The translations under genes and the position numbers were made by a program. From NCBI GenBank assembly GCA_046594635.1, contig JBKJRR010000400.1, forward strand, positions 1-13,707: 13,707 nucleotides of DNA. The letters run 5' to 3'. The stretch comes from CAISIP01 sp046594635. GTDB lineage: Bacteria; Pseudomonadota; Gammaproteobacteria; Burkholderiales; Burkholderiaceae_C. This document shows positions 1-7,662 of this stretch, in pieces. The stretch's first letter is position 1. Each line of letters opens with the position of its first letter. Under the pieces are notes generated by a model. The model was not told the DNA's origin, made no database searches, and saw only the letters and a list, made by a program, of their open reading frames with translations.

Positions 1-859
1 CTACTACGACGTTGAAACACAGGTGGTACATCACCACCAGTGTGGCCTTGTCGTTGACCCAATCCTGCAGGAAGGTGATCCAGTAACCCACGAAGGGCGC
101 AGCAATGGCAATGCCGATGATCTTGAACAGCAGGTTGCCCAGCGGCACCTGACGCGTCTGGATACTGGTGCCAAGGGTCGTCAGCACACCCAGCAGGCCA
201 CTGCCCAGGTTGGCGCCAAGCACCAGTCCCAGTGCCACTTCCAGCGGAATAACCCCGGTCGTGGCCAGTGTCGCGGTCAGCAACACCATGGCCAGACTGG
301 AGTAACACATCACCGCCAGAAACGCGCCTGCGAATATTTCCAGCAGCAGGTCGCTGGTCAACGATGCGAGCAGCGCCTGGACGGCCGGTGCTTTTGTCAG
401 AACGGTGGCCGACTGCGACACCAGGCTCAGCGCCAGCAGCATCAAGCCCAGGCCGATCAGCACGCGGCCGATCCGTCCGACCGTAGTCGACTGGCGCGCA
501 ATGAACAAGATGACGCCAATGAGGATGAACAGCGGCGACAACCAGGACAGGTCGCGCGAGAACACCACGGCCATCAGGCTGGTACCGACATCGGCGCCCA
601 GCATCACGGTCAGCGCCGACGGCAAGGTCATCAATCCCTGGCCAACGAAGGATGCGACGATCAGTGCGGTGGCGGTGCTCGACTGCACCAGCGCGGTGAC
701 GCCCAGCCCGGACATCAGCGCGTTGAGCCGATTGCTGACACTCTTGGACAGCACGGTACGCAGGTTGGCACCAAACACCCGCAGGATGCCGGTACGGACC
801 AGTTGCGTGCCCCAGACAAGCAGGGCAATCGCGGCAAGTAGATTGAGAAGGTGGGTCAA
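1..859 (-). CDS. Na/Pi cotransporter family protein, partial (3' end beyond left edge)
   Basis: About 286 residues are visible, starting from a TTG at 859-857. The gene runs off the window before its stop. The product is a multi-pass inner-membrane protein of the Na/phosphate cotransporter (NptA/PF02690-like) family. These proteins carry two inverted repeats. The first repeat shows QSSTATALI and then GADVGTS. The second shows CYSSLAMVLL and GANLGSG, where the usual QSS is altered to YSS, as I recall for related bacterial proteins. Hydrophobic stretches fill most of the sequence. The TTG start is chosen because the N-terminus LTHLLNLLAAIALLVWGTQL matches the family start and an in-frame stop (that of lspA) lies only 12 bases upstream. 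No strong ribosome binding site is seen, so translation may be coupled to lspA. The transported ion is inferred from the family only; some relatives act in phosphate export or regulation. Confidence 0.85.
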   Translation of the reverse strand, partial: MTHLLNLLAAIALLVWGTQLVRTGILRVFGANLRTVLSKSVSNRLNALMSGLGVTALVQSSTATALIVASFVGQGLMTLPSALTVMLGADVGTSLMAVVFSRDLSWLSPLFILIGVILFIARQSTTVGRIGRVLIGLGLMLLALSLVSQSATVLTKAPAVQALLASLTSDLLLEIFAGAFLAVMCYSSLAMVLLTATLATTGVIPLEVALGLVLGANLGSGLLGVLTTLGTSIQTRQVPLGNLLFKIIGIAIAAPFVGYWITFLQDWVNDKATLVVMYHLCFNVVV

Positions 860-871
860 GAAATACGGTCT

Positions 872-1372
872 TCAGCGGGCGCGTCGCACGCGCAGGAGCT
901 CATCCAGGATCATGGAGACAGCACCGATGGTAATCGCGCTGTCGGCCACATTGAAAGAGGGGAAATACCAACCGGCATGGTGGAACTGTAGAAAATCGAT
1001 GACATAGCCGTGAACCAGGCGATCGATCACGTTGCCAATGGCCCCGCCCAGAATGCACGACATGGCAAACGCGAACAGACGCTGGCCCGGATGTGATCGC
1101 AGCATCCATACAATGAACAGCGCCGCACCAATACCTATCGCAGTGAAGAACCAGCGTTGCCAACCCGCCGCATCGGCCAGGAACGAAAACGCCGCACCCT
1201 CGTTGTGTACCCGCACCAGGTTGAAGAAGCTGGTAACCCGGGTGCTGTCGCCCAGGCGGTAGTAACCCAGCACCATCACCTTGGTGAACTGATCGACGAT
1301 CAGGATCACCAGCGCCAGGCCGAGCCACGGCAACATGGCGACAGCCTCGGTACGCGTTGCGCGCGCCGTCAT
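872..1372 (-). CDS. lspA: Lipoprotein signal peptidase (signal peptidase II)
   Basis: This 166-residue inner-membrane aspartyl protease removes the signal peptide of prolipoproteins after the lipobox cysteine has been lipidated. The catalytic aspartates lie in GNVIDRL (D117) and FNVADS (D144), which match the known dyad of the family. Four hydrophobic helices are visible: about residues 13-30, 73-91, 97-114 and 138-158. The conserved NEGAAFS motif is at 57-63. The open frame extends upstream to 1426, but the ATG at 1372 is preferred. It overlaps the ileS stop as ATGA, a 4-base overlap typical of translational coupling, and gives the usual family length (E. coli 164). The gene is the third of the ribF-ileS-lspA group, an order common in proteobacteria. 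Confidence 0.96.
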   Translation of the reverse strand: MTARATRTEAVAMLPWLGLALVILIVDQFTKVMVLGYYRLGDSTRVTSFFNLVRVHNEGAAFSFLADAAGWQRWFFTAIGIGAALFIVWMLRSHPGQRLFAFAMSCILGGAIGNVIDRLVHGYVIDFLQFHHAGWYFPSFNVADSAITIGAVSMILDELLRVRRAR

Positions 1373-4233
1373 GCGAAACGTCTCGTCTCGCCGCGACCAA
1401 ACAGGTTGGTCGTGCACCGGCGGCACAGGCCGGGATGTGCGCTGTCATGACCGACGTCGTTGCGGTAGTGCCAGCAGCGTTCGCACTTGGTGTCGGACAC
1501 CGGCGCCGGCGTGGCGCGCAGTGCCACACCGGGCGTCACCGTGGCCGCGGAGGTGATGAAGACAAATCGCAGGTCGTCGCCCAGGCTCTGCAGCGCCGCC
1601 AGCAGCTCGCCGTGGGTATCAGCGGGCACTTCGATGTCGACACGCGCCTGCAATGACGAACCGACCTTGCTGGCTTCGCGCAAGGCCTCGATTTCCTTGT
1701 TCGCCAGTTCGCGCACCCCGCGGATGCGTGTCCACTTGTCGAGCAACTGTGCGTCGGCGGCGGGCAAGGCGGCAAATGTGGTCGTGAAGATCGACACCTG
1801 TTCTGCGGGTGCGATCTTGCCGGCTGAGGACAACACGCTCCAGGCTTCCTCGGCGGTGAAACTCAGAAACGGCGCCATCCAGCGCAACATGGCCTGAGTG
1901 ATCTGCCACAACGCGCTTTGCGCAGAGCGACGCGCATGCGAGTCGGCGCCGGTGGTGTACAGCCGGTCCTTGAGGATGTCGAGGTAGAACGCGCCCAGGT
2001 CTTCGCTGCAGTAGATCTGCAGCTTGGCCACTACCGGGTGGAATTCGTAGACCTTGTAATGCGCCAGGATGTCCTGCTGCAGTGTGGCGAGCCGCGACAG
2101 CGCATAGCGGTCGATCTCCAGCATGTCGACCGGCGCGACCATGTGTTGTGCCGGATCGAAGTCGCTGGTATTGGCCAGCAGAAACTTCAAGGTATTGCGA
2201 ATACGGCGGTAGGTGTCGACAACGCGGGCCAGGATCTTGTCGTCGCCGGCGATGTCACCGGAGTAGTCGCTGGCGGCCACCCACAGACGGATGATTTCGG
2301 CGCCGAGCTTTTTTGAGGTTTCCTGCGGGTCGACGCCATTGCCCAGGCTCTTGCTCATCTTGCGACCTTGGCTGTCCACCGTGAAGCCGTGGGTCAGCAG
2401 CGCCTTGTAGGGCGCGCGGTCATACATGGCGCAAGCTGTCAGCAGCGACGAATGGAACCAGCCACGGTGTTGATCATGGCCTTCCAGGTACAGGTCGGCC
2501 TCGGCGCCCTCGGCATGGCCGTTGCCTGCATGAGAGCCTTTGAGCACCGTGGTGTGCGTCGTGCCGGAGTCGAACCAGACTTCAAGAATGTCGTTGCTCT
2601 TGGCATAGACCTTGGCATCTTCCTGCCCGATGATGGACTCGGGTGTGGCCTTGCTCCAGGCCTCGATGCCGCCTCGCTCCACCATGCCGGCCGCCTGGTC
2701 GAGGATTTCCATCGTGCGCGGATGCAGTTCACCCGAATCGCGGTGGATGAAGAATGGCAGTGGAACTCCCCAGTTGCGCTGGCGGCTGATGCACCAGTCC
2801 GGTCGGCCGGCAATCATGTCGCGCAGTCGGGTGCGGCCGTTCTCCGGGTAAAAGGCGGTTTTGTCGATTGCGGCCAGCGCCAACTGGCGCAGCGTATACG
2901 GGGCTTTGTCCAGGGTGAACACACCTTCGCCCTCATCCATGCGGATGAACCACTGTGCAGCCGCGCGGTAGATCACCGGCGTCTTGTGGCGCCAGCAATG
3001 TGGGTAGCTGTGCGAGATGTGGGTAGTAGCAAACAGTCGATCGGCATTCGCCAGCACTTCGATGATCTGCGGGCAGGCTTTCCAGATGTTGAGTCCGCCG
3101 AACAAGGGCAGCTCGGCCGCATACTGGCCATTGCCCTGCACCGGGTTGAGGATGTCGTCCAGCGCCATTCCGTGGGCCACGCAGCTGTTGAAGTCGTCTA
3201 CACCGTAGGCGGGCGATGAGTGGACGATACCGGTGCCGTCATCGGCAGTGGCGTAGTCGGCCAGGTAGATCGGCGCGATCCGGTCATAGCCCTTGTCGAC
3301 ATGGGTCAGCGGATGATGAAAACCGATGCCGGCCAGCGATTTGCCCTGGGTTGTTGCCAGCACGTCGCCGGTCAAGTTGTAGCGCTCCAGGCAACTGGCG
3401 ACCAGGCTGGACGCCAGCAGCAGCAGGCCGCGTGGCGTGTCGACCAATGCGTATTCCAGTTCGGGGTTGAGGTTCAGCGCCTGATTCGCCGGAATCGTCC
3501 AGGCGGTGGTGGTCCAGATTACCGCGAAAGCCGGTCGGGTCAATTCTGCGATGCCAAACGCCTGCGCCAGCTTTGATGGTTCGGCGCACAAAAAGCCAAC
3601 GTCCAGCGTCTGCGATTTCTTGTCGGCGTACTCGATCTCGAACTCAGCCAGCGAAGACCCGCAGTCGAAACACCAGTAGACCGGCTTCAGACCCCGGTAC
3701 ACGAAGCCGCGCTCGACCACCCGCTTGAAGGCGCGGATCTCCTCGGCCTCGTTCTTGAAGTCCATGGTGCGGTAGGGATAATCCCATTCGCCCAGTACGC
3801 CCAGGCGCTTGAAGTCCCCCATCTGCAACGCGATCTGCTCGGTGGCAAAGGCCCGGCTCTTGGCCTGCATTTCATCGCGCGGCAGGTTGCGCCCGAATTT
3901 TTTTTCGATCGCGTTCTCGATCGGCAGGCCGTGGCAGTCCCAGCCAGGGATGTAGCGTGCGTCGAATCCTTCGAGCTGGCGCTCCTTGACGATCATGTCC
4001 TTGAGGATCTTGTTGACCGCGTGTCCCATGTGGATCTGCCCGTTCGCGTAGGGCGGGCCGTCATGCAGTATGAACAGCGGTGCACCCTGGCGCGCCACAC
4101 GCAGTTTCTTGTAGATGCCGTTTTCATCCCATTCGCGCGCCCAGATCGGCTCGCGTTTGGGCAGGTCGCCGCGCATCGGAAATGGCGTTTCGGGAAGGTT
4201 CAGGGTGCTGCGGTAATCAGTCTTGTCGGTCAT
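1369..4233 (-). CDS. ileS: Isoleucyl-tRNA synthetase
   Basis: This 954-residue cytoplasmic class I aminoacyl-tRNA synthetase charges tRNA-Ile and edits misactivated valine. The HIGH-type motif is HMGH at 68-71 and the KMSKS loop is at 625-629. The CP1 editing domain lies between them, with TTTAWTIPANQALNLNP (241-257) and GTGIVHSSPAYGVDDF (333-348). The anticodon-binding domain follows, and a C-terminal zinc finger has Cys917, Cys920, Cys937 and Cys940. The frame is open for 28 more codons upstream, but the ATG at 4233 gives MTDKTDYRSTLNLPETPFPM, which lines up with the E. coli N-terminus. The 28 extra residues look unlike any synthetase. Length is normal for the zinc-containing bacterial type. 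It overlaps lspA by 4 bases and is separated from ribF by 147 bases. Confidence 0.98.
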   Translation of the reverse strand: MTDKTDYRSTLNLPETPFPMRGDLPKREPIWAREWDENGIYKKLRVARQGAPLFILHDGPPYANGQIHMGHAVNKILKDMIVKERQLEGFDARYIPGWDCHGLPIENAIEKKFGRNLPRDEMQAKSRAFATEQIALQMGDFKRLGVLGEWDYPYRTMDFKNEAEEIRAFKRVVERGFVYRGLKPVYWCFDCGSSLAEFEIEYADKKSQTLDVGFLCAEPSKLAQAFGIAELTRPAFAVIWTTTAWTIPANQALNLNPELEYALVDTPRGLLLLASSLVASCLERYNLTGDVLATTQGKSLAGIGFHHPLTHVDKGYDRIAPIYLADYATADDGTGIVHSSPAYGVDDFNSCVAHGMALDDILNPVQGNGQYAAELPLFGGLNIWKACPQIIEVLANADRLFATTHISHSYPHCWRHKTPVIYRAAAQWFIRMDEGEGVFTLDKAPYTLRQLALAAIDKTAFYPENGRTRLRDMIAGRPDWCISRQRNWGVPLPFFIHRDSGELHPRTMEILDQAAGMVERGGIEAWSKATPESIIGQEDAKVYAKSNDILEVWFDSGTTHTTVLKGSHAGNGHAEGAEADLYLEGHDQHRGWFHSSLLTACAMYDRAPYKALLTHGFTVDSQGRKMSKSLGNGVDPQETSKKLGAEIIRLWVAASDYSGDIAGDDKILARVVDTYRRIRNTLKFLLANTSDFDPAQHMVAPVDMLEIDRYALSRLATLQQDILAHYKVYEFHPVVAKLQIYCSEDLGAFYLDILKDRLYTTGADSHARRSAQSALWQITQAMLRWMAPFLSFTAEEAWSVLSSAGKIAPAEQVSIFTTTFAALPAADAQLLDKWTRIRGVRELANKEIEALREASKVGSSLQARVDIEVPADTHGELLAALQSLGDDLRFVFITSAATVTPGVALRATPAPVSDTKCERCWHYRNDVGHDSAHPGLCRRCTTNLFGRGETRRFA

Positions 4234-4380
4234 TGATGTGGAGCCCGCCAAGCTGGGGCGGGTGTCGCTGGAACAGGAAATCGGAGTGCCCGGGAAGCCG
4301 GGCGCCATCATGAGCATTTGCTGGCACGGCGAAACGCCCCGGATCCACTTGCCGTCAGGGCGCGTGGGCGGTGCTTTCGC
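4234..4380 (-). other. ribF-ileS spacer with a small perfect hairpin
   Basis: This 147-base gap lies between two genes of one transcription group. It holds a perfect 6-bp inverted repeat with a 4-base loop at 4288-4303 (GCCCGG / CCGGGC). No T-run follows it on the minus strand, so it does not look like a standard terminator. No clear -35/-10 pair was found for a separate ileS promoter. The ileS reading frame is open through most of the gap, but that translation has no family resemblance. The role of the hairpin is unknown. Confidence 0.4.
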
Positions 4381-5394
4381 CTACTGAATTCGGTCGCGTG
4401 TGGTTTGCCGGTGGGTCTCGGCGTGCGTGGACGCGAAATACGCCCGCGCATCGTCCCGGTCAGCCGCGATTCCACGCACCAGGTCTGGTAGACCCTCGTA
4501 TTTTCGTTCGTCGTGCAGTTTGTGCAGCAGTTCCACGCGGATGATTTTACCGTAGCCACCGTCGCGGCCCAGGTCCGTCGGCCATTGCAGGCAGTGGGTT
4601 TCGAGCAGGACGCGGCCACCATTGACATCGCCCGGATCGAGTGAGGGCCTGACTCCCAGATTGGCCACGCCGGGCAATGGATGCCCGGACAGCCCGTGCA
4701 CACGCACGACGAATATGCCACTGGCGGCAGGTTTCCAGTGGGCAAAGCGCAGATTGAGTGTGGGAAATCCCAGGTCACGTCCCAACTTGCGGCCGTGCAC
4801 GACATGGCCCGAAATGCGATAGGGGCGCCCGAGCAGTCGCTCGGCGTCCGCCATGCGTCCCGCGGCCAGCGCAGCGCGGACCTCGGAGCTGGACACGCGC
4901 AAACCGTGGACCTCGTAGCTGTTCATACGCGCGACGTCGAACCCCTGTTGTCCGCCGGCTTGGTCCAACATGGTGTAGTCACCGGTGCGCCGTGCGCCGA
5001 AACGGAAGTCATCGCCGACCAGCACATATTTCACCCGCAGTCCCTCGACCAGCACGGTCCGGATGAAGTCCTCGGGTGCCATCGCGGCAAATCGTGCATT
5101 GAACGGCATCACGACGGTCTGGTCGACGCCGCAGTGGGCCAGGTCAAGCAACTTGTCACGCAGGCTGCCGATACGCGCCGGCGCCAGATGCGGCTGTCCG
5201 GTCCTGGCGGCAAAATAGTCGCGTGGATGGGGCTCGAAGGTCAACGCGCAACTGGCCAGACCACGTTGGGCCGCTTCGGCGCGCAGCAGAGCCAGCATCG
5301 CCTGGTGTCCACGGTGTACGCCGTCGAAATTGCCGATCGTGAGAGCGCATCCCGGCGCCAGGGTCGCATGGTGCGGCCCGCGAAATACTTTCAT
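4381..5394 (-). CDS. ribF: Bifunctional riboflavin kinase / FMN adenylyltransferase (FAD synthetase)
   Basis: This 337-residue cytoplasmic enzyme phosphorylates riboflavin to FMN and then adenylates FMN to FAD. The N-terminal adenylyltransferase domain has GNFDGVHRGH at 21-30, FEPHPRDYF at 53-61 and RVSSSEVRAAL at 166-176. The C-terminal kinase domain starts near residue 192 and has GRKLGRDLGFPTLNL at 201-215, VANLGVRPS at 243-251 and a Glu in LLETH at 263-267, where the family has its catalytic acid. Length is slightly above the E. coli enzyme (313) owing to a polar tail. The ATG at 5394 begins the family-typical MKVFRG. No Shine-Dalgarno sequence is obvious. It is the first gene of the minus-strand group with ileS and lspA and is divergent from the HNH gene. 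Confidence 0.97.
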   Translation of the reverse strand: MKVFRGPHHATLAPGCALTIGNFDGVHRGHQAMLALLRAEAAQRGLASCALTFEPHPRDYFAARTGQPHLAPARIGSLRDKLLDLAHCGVDQTVVMPFNARFAAMAPEDFIRTVLVEGLRVKYVLVGDDFRFGARRTGDYTMLDQAGGQQGFDVARMNSYEVHGLRVSSSEVRAALAAGRMADAERLLGRPYRISGHVVHGRKLGRDLGFPTLNLRFAHWKPAASGIFVVRVHGLSGHPLPGVANLGVRPSLDPGDVNGGRVLLETHCLQWPTDLGRDGGYGKIIRVELLHKLHDERKYEGLPDLVRGIAADRDDARAYFASTHAETHRQTTRDRIQ

Positions 5395-5571
5395 GCGTTG
5401 GAACTTGGTTTGTTTTTGATAGCAGGCGGATCAGAATTTCCCACACTACGCCCGTGAGCGCCATGGAAAGCAGGTATATTGTGATCCACTGTTGCACCAT
5501 CCGGATTGCGGGGTTTGCAACAGGACGGGGCGTTCCAGGTCAGCATTGCGAGGTGTTGTTGCAGGAGGCAT
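5395..5571. other. Divergent intergenic region between ribF and the HNH gene
   Basis: This 177-base region separates two genes that read outward, so it should hold promoters for both. On the plus strand a TATATT at 5475-5480 resembles a -10 box, but there is no convincing -35 before it. On the minus strand an extended -10-like TGCTATCAA lies about 20-30 bases before ribF, with a poor -35. Neither is firm. A minus-strand frame starting at 5500 encodes a short hydrophobic stretch but has no ribosome binding site and then runs through ribF out of frame. Confidence 0.35.
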
Positions 5572-6132
5572 ATGTTGAAGGTCTTGAAGTTGTCAGCCCA
5601 GGGATTGCCGCAATCCTGGATTTCACTCGAGCAAGCCGTGATCCACTATGCGGCGGGTGAAGTGCGCTGGGAGTCCGGGGGTGAGGTGGCCGTGTTCCAT
5701 GGCGGCCACAACGCACAGACCGGCGAGCAGTCGATCATCACCGTCAACAGCATCATCGGCACCAAGGGTGTGCCCAATATCAATCCCTTCAACCTCAAAC
5801 CGAGCCTGACCAACATCAAGCTGTTCGCCCGCGATCGCAACATCTGCGCCTACTGCGGCGTTCAGCACGGTGAAGAAGTTCTGACCCGCGAACATATTGT
5901 GCCGTTTGCCCAGAACGGCATCGACAACTGGATGAATGTCGTCACCGCTTGCCGACCCTGCAATCACCGCAAGAGCAGCCGCACGCCGGAGCAGGCCCAT
6001 ATGCCGCTGCTGTATGCGCCGTATGTGCCCAGCCTGTGGGAAGACTTCATATTGCGCAATCGGCGCATCCTGGCCGATCAGATGGAGTTCCTGATGACCC
6101 ATTTGCCCAAGTCGTCGCGGCTGATGGGATGA
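5572..6132 (+). CDS. HNH endonuclease family protein
   Basis: The product is 186 residues long. The C-terminal half is an HNH nuclease-type fold: CAYC at 92-95, TREHIVPFAQNG at 105-116 (His108), DNWMNVVTACRPCNHRK at 118-134 (Asn122, Cys127, Cys130). The four cysteines form a probable zinc-binding pair of CxxC motifs around the HNH core. The first ~80 residues form a small non-nuclease region of unknown role. The ATG at 5572 follows AGGAGG at 5563-5568 with only 3 bases between, so the TTG at 5575 is a possible alternative start. The frame is open 22 codons further upstream, but that part lacks a ribosome binding site. I recall close relatives of the same length as common in betaproteobacteria. 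They stand alone without a methylase, which argues against a restriction enzyme. Substrate and role are unknown. Confidence 0.85.
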   Translation: MLKVLKLSAQGLPQSWISLEQAVIHYAAGEVRWESGGEVAVFHGGHNAQTGEQSIITVNSIIGTKGVPNINPFNLKPSLTNIKLFARDRNICAYCGVQHGEEVLTREHIVPFAQNGIDNWMNVVTACRPCNHRKSSRTPEQAHMPLLYAPYVPSLWEDFILRNRRILADQMEFLMTHLPKSSRLMG

Positions 6133-6136
6133 AGTG

Positions 6137-6155
6137 GCGTCAGGCCGCCTGACGC
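6137..6155. terminator. Perfect hairpin at a convergent gene junction
   Basis: GCGTCAGG (6137-6144) and CCTGACGC (6148-6155) form a perfect 8-bp stem with a 3-base loop. Two flanking G-U pairs could lengthen it in RNA. It lies 5 bases after the HNH stop and covers the last codons and stop of the cyclase gene. No T-run follows on either strand, so if it ends transcription it is not a classical intrinsic terminator. It may instead protect the 3' ends. Confidence 0.4.
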
Positions 6156-7450
6156 TGCGGCACCGTGTCAACGGACGCTACCGACGGCGACGCTGAATCG
6201 TCAGCCCAGCGTCGCGCAAGCAGAAAGCGCGTGTGCATGTGGCCTTTGCCCTTGATGGGCACCCAGCTGGGGGCGCTGAAAATGAAGTCGCGTTGCAGTG
6301 CCTGTGCCAGGTCCTCGGTCACCTGGATCTTGCCGGCCTGGCCGGTGGATTCCATGCGGCTGGCGGTATTCACGGCATCACCCCAGACGTCGTAGAGAAA
6401 GCGCTTGAGTCCGATCACACCGGCAACCGTGGGCCCCACATGCAGACCGGCACGGATGTCCAGGAGATGGCCGCTGCGCCGCTGGTAGGCCTTGATGGCG
6501 TCGAGCATGTCCAGCGCCAGATGGGCGACCGGAACGGCGTCTCCTTTGCCGACCACCATGTAGGCATCTCCGATGGTCTTGATCTTTTCGACGTCGTGGC
6601 GGTCGACCAGGGTGTCGAATGTGCTGAAGATCTCGTTGAGGATCTGCACCACGGTGTCGGGCGCGCGGCTAGCGGAAAAATCGGTGAACCCGACGATGTC
6701 GACGAACAGCACCGCCATACGTGGGAATTTCTCGGCCTTGACGATGTTGTTGTTCTTGAGCTCGTTGGCAACCGACATCGGCAAGGCGTTGTAGAGCACC
6801 TTGTCGGCGCGCGCGCGCTCCTGCTCGACGCGTTGCTGCTGTTGGTACAAGGCCCGGTTCAGGCGCATCAGGTGGGTGTCGAGCAGCACGGCAACGGCAG
6901 CCAGAGCAGCCATGTTCATGGCCGCGCCGCTGGTATAGAACACGTCGTGCCCGTCGAGTCGGTAGATGCACAGCAACAACGCAGCGGCGCTGCCCAGGCA
7001 CAACACCATGCGCAGGCGACCGGGTACGCTCAATACACAGACCATGGTCAGCAGAAAGATGGCGTAGATGGACAGGTCGCCACTCAAGCTCCAGGAGATG
7101 AATCCGAACCAGGTGAAAAGGGCGCTGCCCAGCGCCAGAAAGGCATTCAGACCGAACTGGCGCACATGCGCTGCGGTCGGCCGGGTGCAAAGCCACAAAA
7201 ATCCGGCAAAGTGCATGACCGCGCAGACATGCCAGGCGACAAGGTATGGGTGCTGTGCGTGGTGACCCCATACGCCGTAGGCATACAGCAAGGGGTCGAC
7301 CACCAGCAGCATCAGCAGCACCACCGGCAGGCCGATGCGACACAAGGGTGCGAGCATCGCAAACGCGCGATCGATCGCCCAGTGCTCGAATCCGCCCGCA
7401 TCGGGGTCAGACGCGCCTTCCAATTCACCACCGGCTTTCGCTTCACCCAT
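6140..7450 (-). CDS. Membrane class III adenylate cyclase with six transmembrane helices
   Basis: The 436-residue product has a cytoplasmic N-tail and six hydrophobic helices (about 41-60, 70-89, 101-121, 126-143, 148-163, 174-192). A polar, coiled-coil-like linker follows (195-230) and then one class III cyclase domain (245-410). All expected catalytic residues are present: metal-binding Asp251 and Asp295, adenine-selecting Lys291 and Asp354, Asn361 and transition-state Arg365. The spacing matches the mycobacterial homodimeric enzyme Rv1625c, so ATP to cAMP is expected and cGMP is unlikely. The active enzyme should be a dimer. The ATG at 7450 is chosen because AGGAGG precedes it by 4 bases; the frame is open 12 codons further. 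The signal sensed by the membrane domain is unknown. It converges on the HNH gene with 7 bases between stops. Confidence 0.93.
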   Translation of the reverse strand: MGEAKAGGELEGASDPDAGGFEHWAIDRAFAMLAPLCRIGLPVVLLMLLVVDPLLYAYGVWGHHAQHPYLVAWHVCAVMHFAGFLWLCTRPTAAHVRQFGLNAFLALGSALFTWFGFISWSLSGDLSIYAIFLLTMVCVLSVPGRLRMVLCLGSAAALLLCIYRLDGHDVFYTSGAAMNMAALAAVAVLLDTHLMRLNRALYQQQQRVEQERARADKVLYNALPMSVANELKNNNIVKAEKFPRMAVLFVDIVGFTDFSASRAPDTVVQILNEIFSTFDTLVDRHDVEKIKTIGDAYMVVGKGDAVPVAHLALDMLDAIKAYQRRSGHLLDIRAGLHVGPTVAGVIGLKRFLYDVWGDAVNTASRMESTGQAGKIQVTEDLAQALQRDFIFSAPSWVPIKGKGHMHTRFLLARRWADDSASPSVASVDTVPQRQAA

Positions 7451-7567
7451 GCCGCCTCCTGCAGGCCTGCGCCAACGCGACGTCAAAGGATTACCGCGTG
7501 ATCAGCCCGGAGGTGATGGTGGCGCCAAACGGCAACTCGTCACGCCGCGTTTCGGTCAGACGTGCAC

Positions 7568-7638
7568 AAAAAGGTGGAGCCCCGTGAATGGCCGCCCGAA
7601 ATGCCCGGAGCGGGTTGCGGGGACTTCCGTGGGCTCCA
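7568..7638 (-). terminator. Possible terminator after the acyl-CoA dehydrogenase operon
   Basis: Read on the minus strand, TGGAGCCC (7638-7631) pairs with GGGCTCCA (7582-7575), an 8-bp stem enclosing a 48-base GC-rich loop that could fold further. Two bases later comes a run of five T (7572-7568). It starts 25 bases after the stop of the small-subunit gene. The large loop makes this only a moderate candidate. The rest of the 212-base gap up to the cyclase shows no convincing promoter. Confidence 0.4.
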
Positions 7639-7662
7639 TCGATTGCCGCTCACGCTGCTGAC

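Noticed and set aside
333..345. Altered second-repeat motif (YSS instead of QSS) in the Na/Pi transporter as a sign of lost function
   Set aside because: I recall the same variant in related bacterial proteins, and the surrounding repeat is intact, so it is not evidence of decay.
23..841. A 272-codon plus-strand open frame rich in Gln, His and Arg
   Set aside because: It is the antisense shadow of the Na/Pi transporter gene, whose minus-strand translation shows clear family motifs. The Q/H/R-rich composition is typical of such shadows in GC-rich DNA.
4234..4317. A 28-residue N-terminal extension of IleS
   Set aside because: The extension resembles no synthetase sequence and the internal ATG at 4233 matches the family N-terminus.
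5156..5500. A minus-strand frame with a hydrophobic N-terminus upstream of ribF, possibly a small membrane protein
   Set aside because: It lacks a ribosome binding site and continues out of frame through ribF with shadow-like composition.
6233..7501. A 422-codon plus-strand open frame opposite the cyclase
   Set aside because: The opposite strand encodes a complete cyclase with all catalytic residues. The shadow has low-complexity His/Gln/Gly composition and no ribosome binding site.
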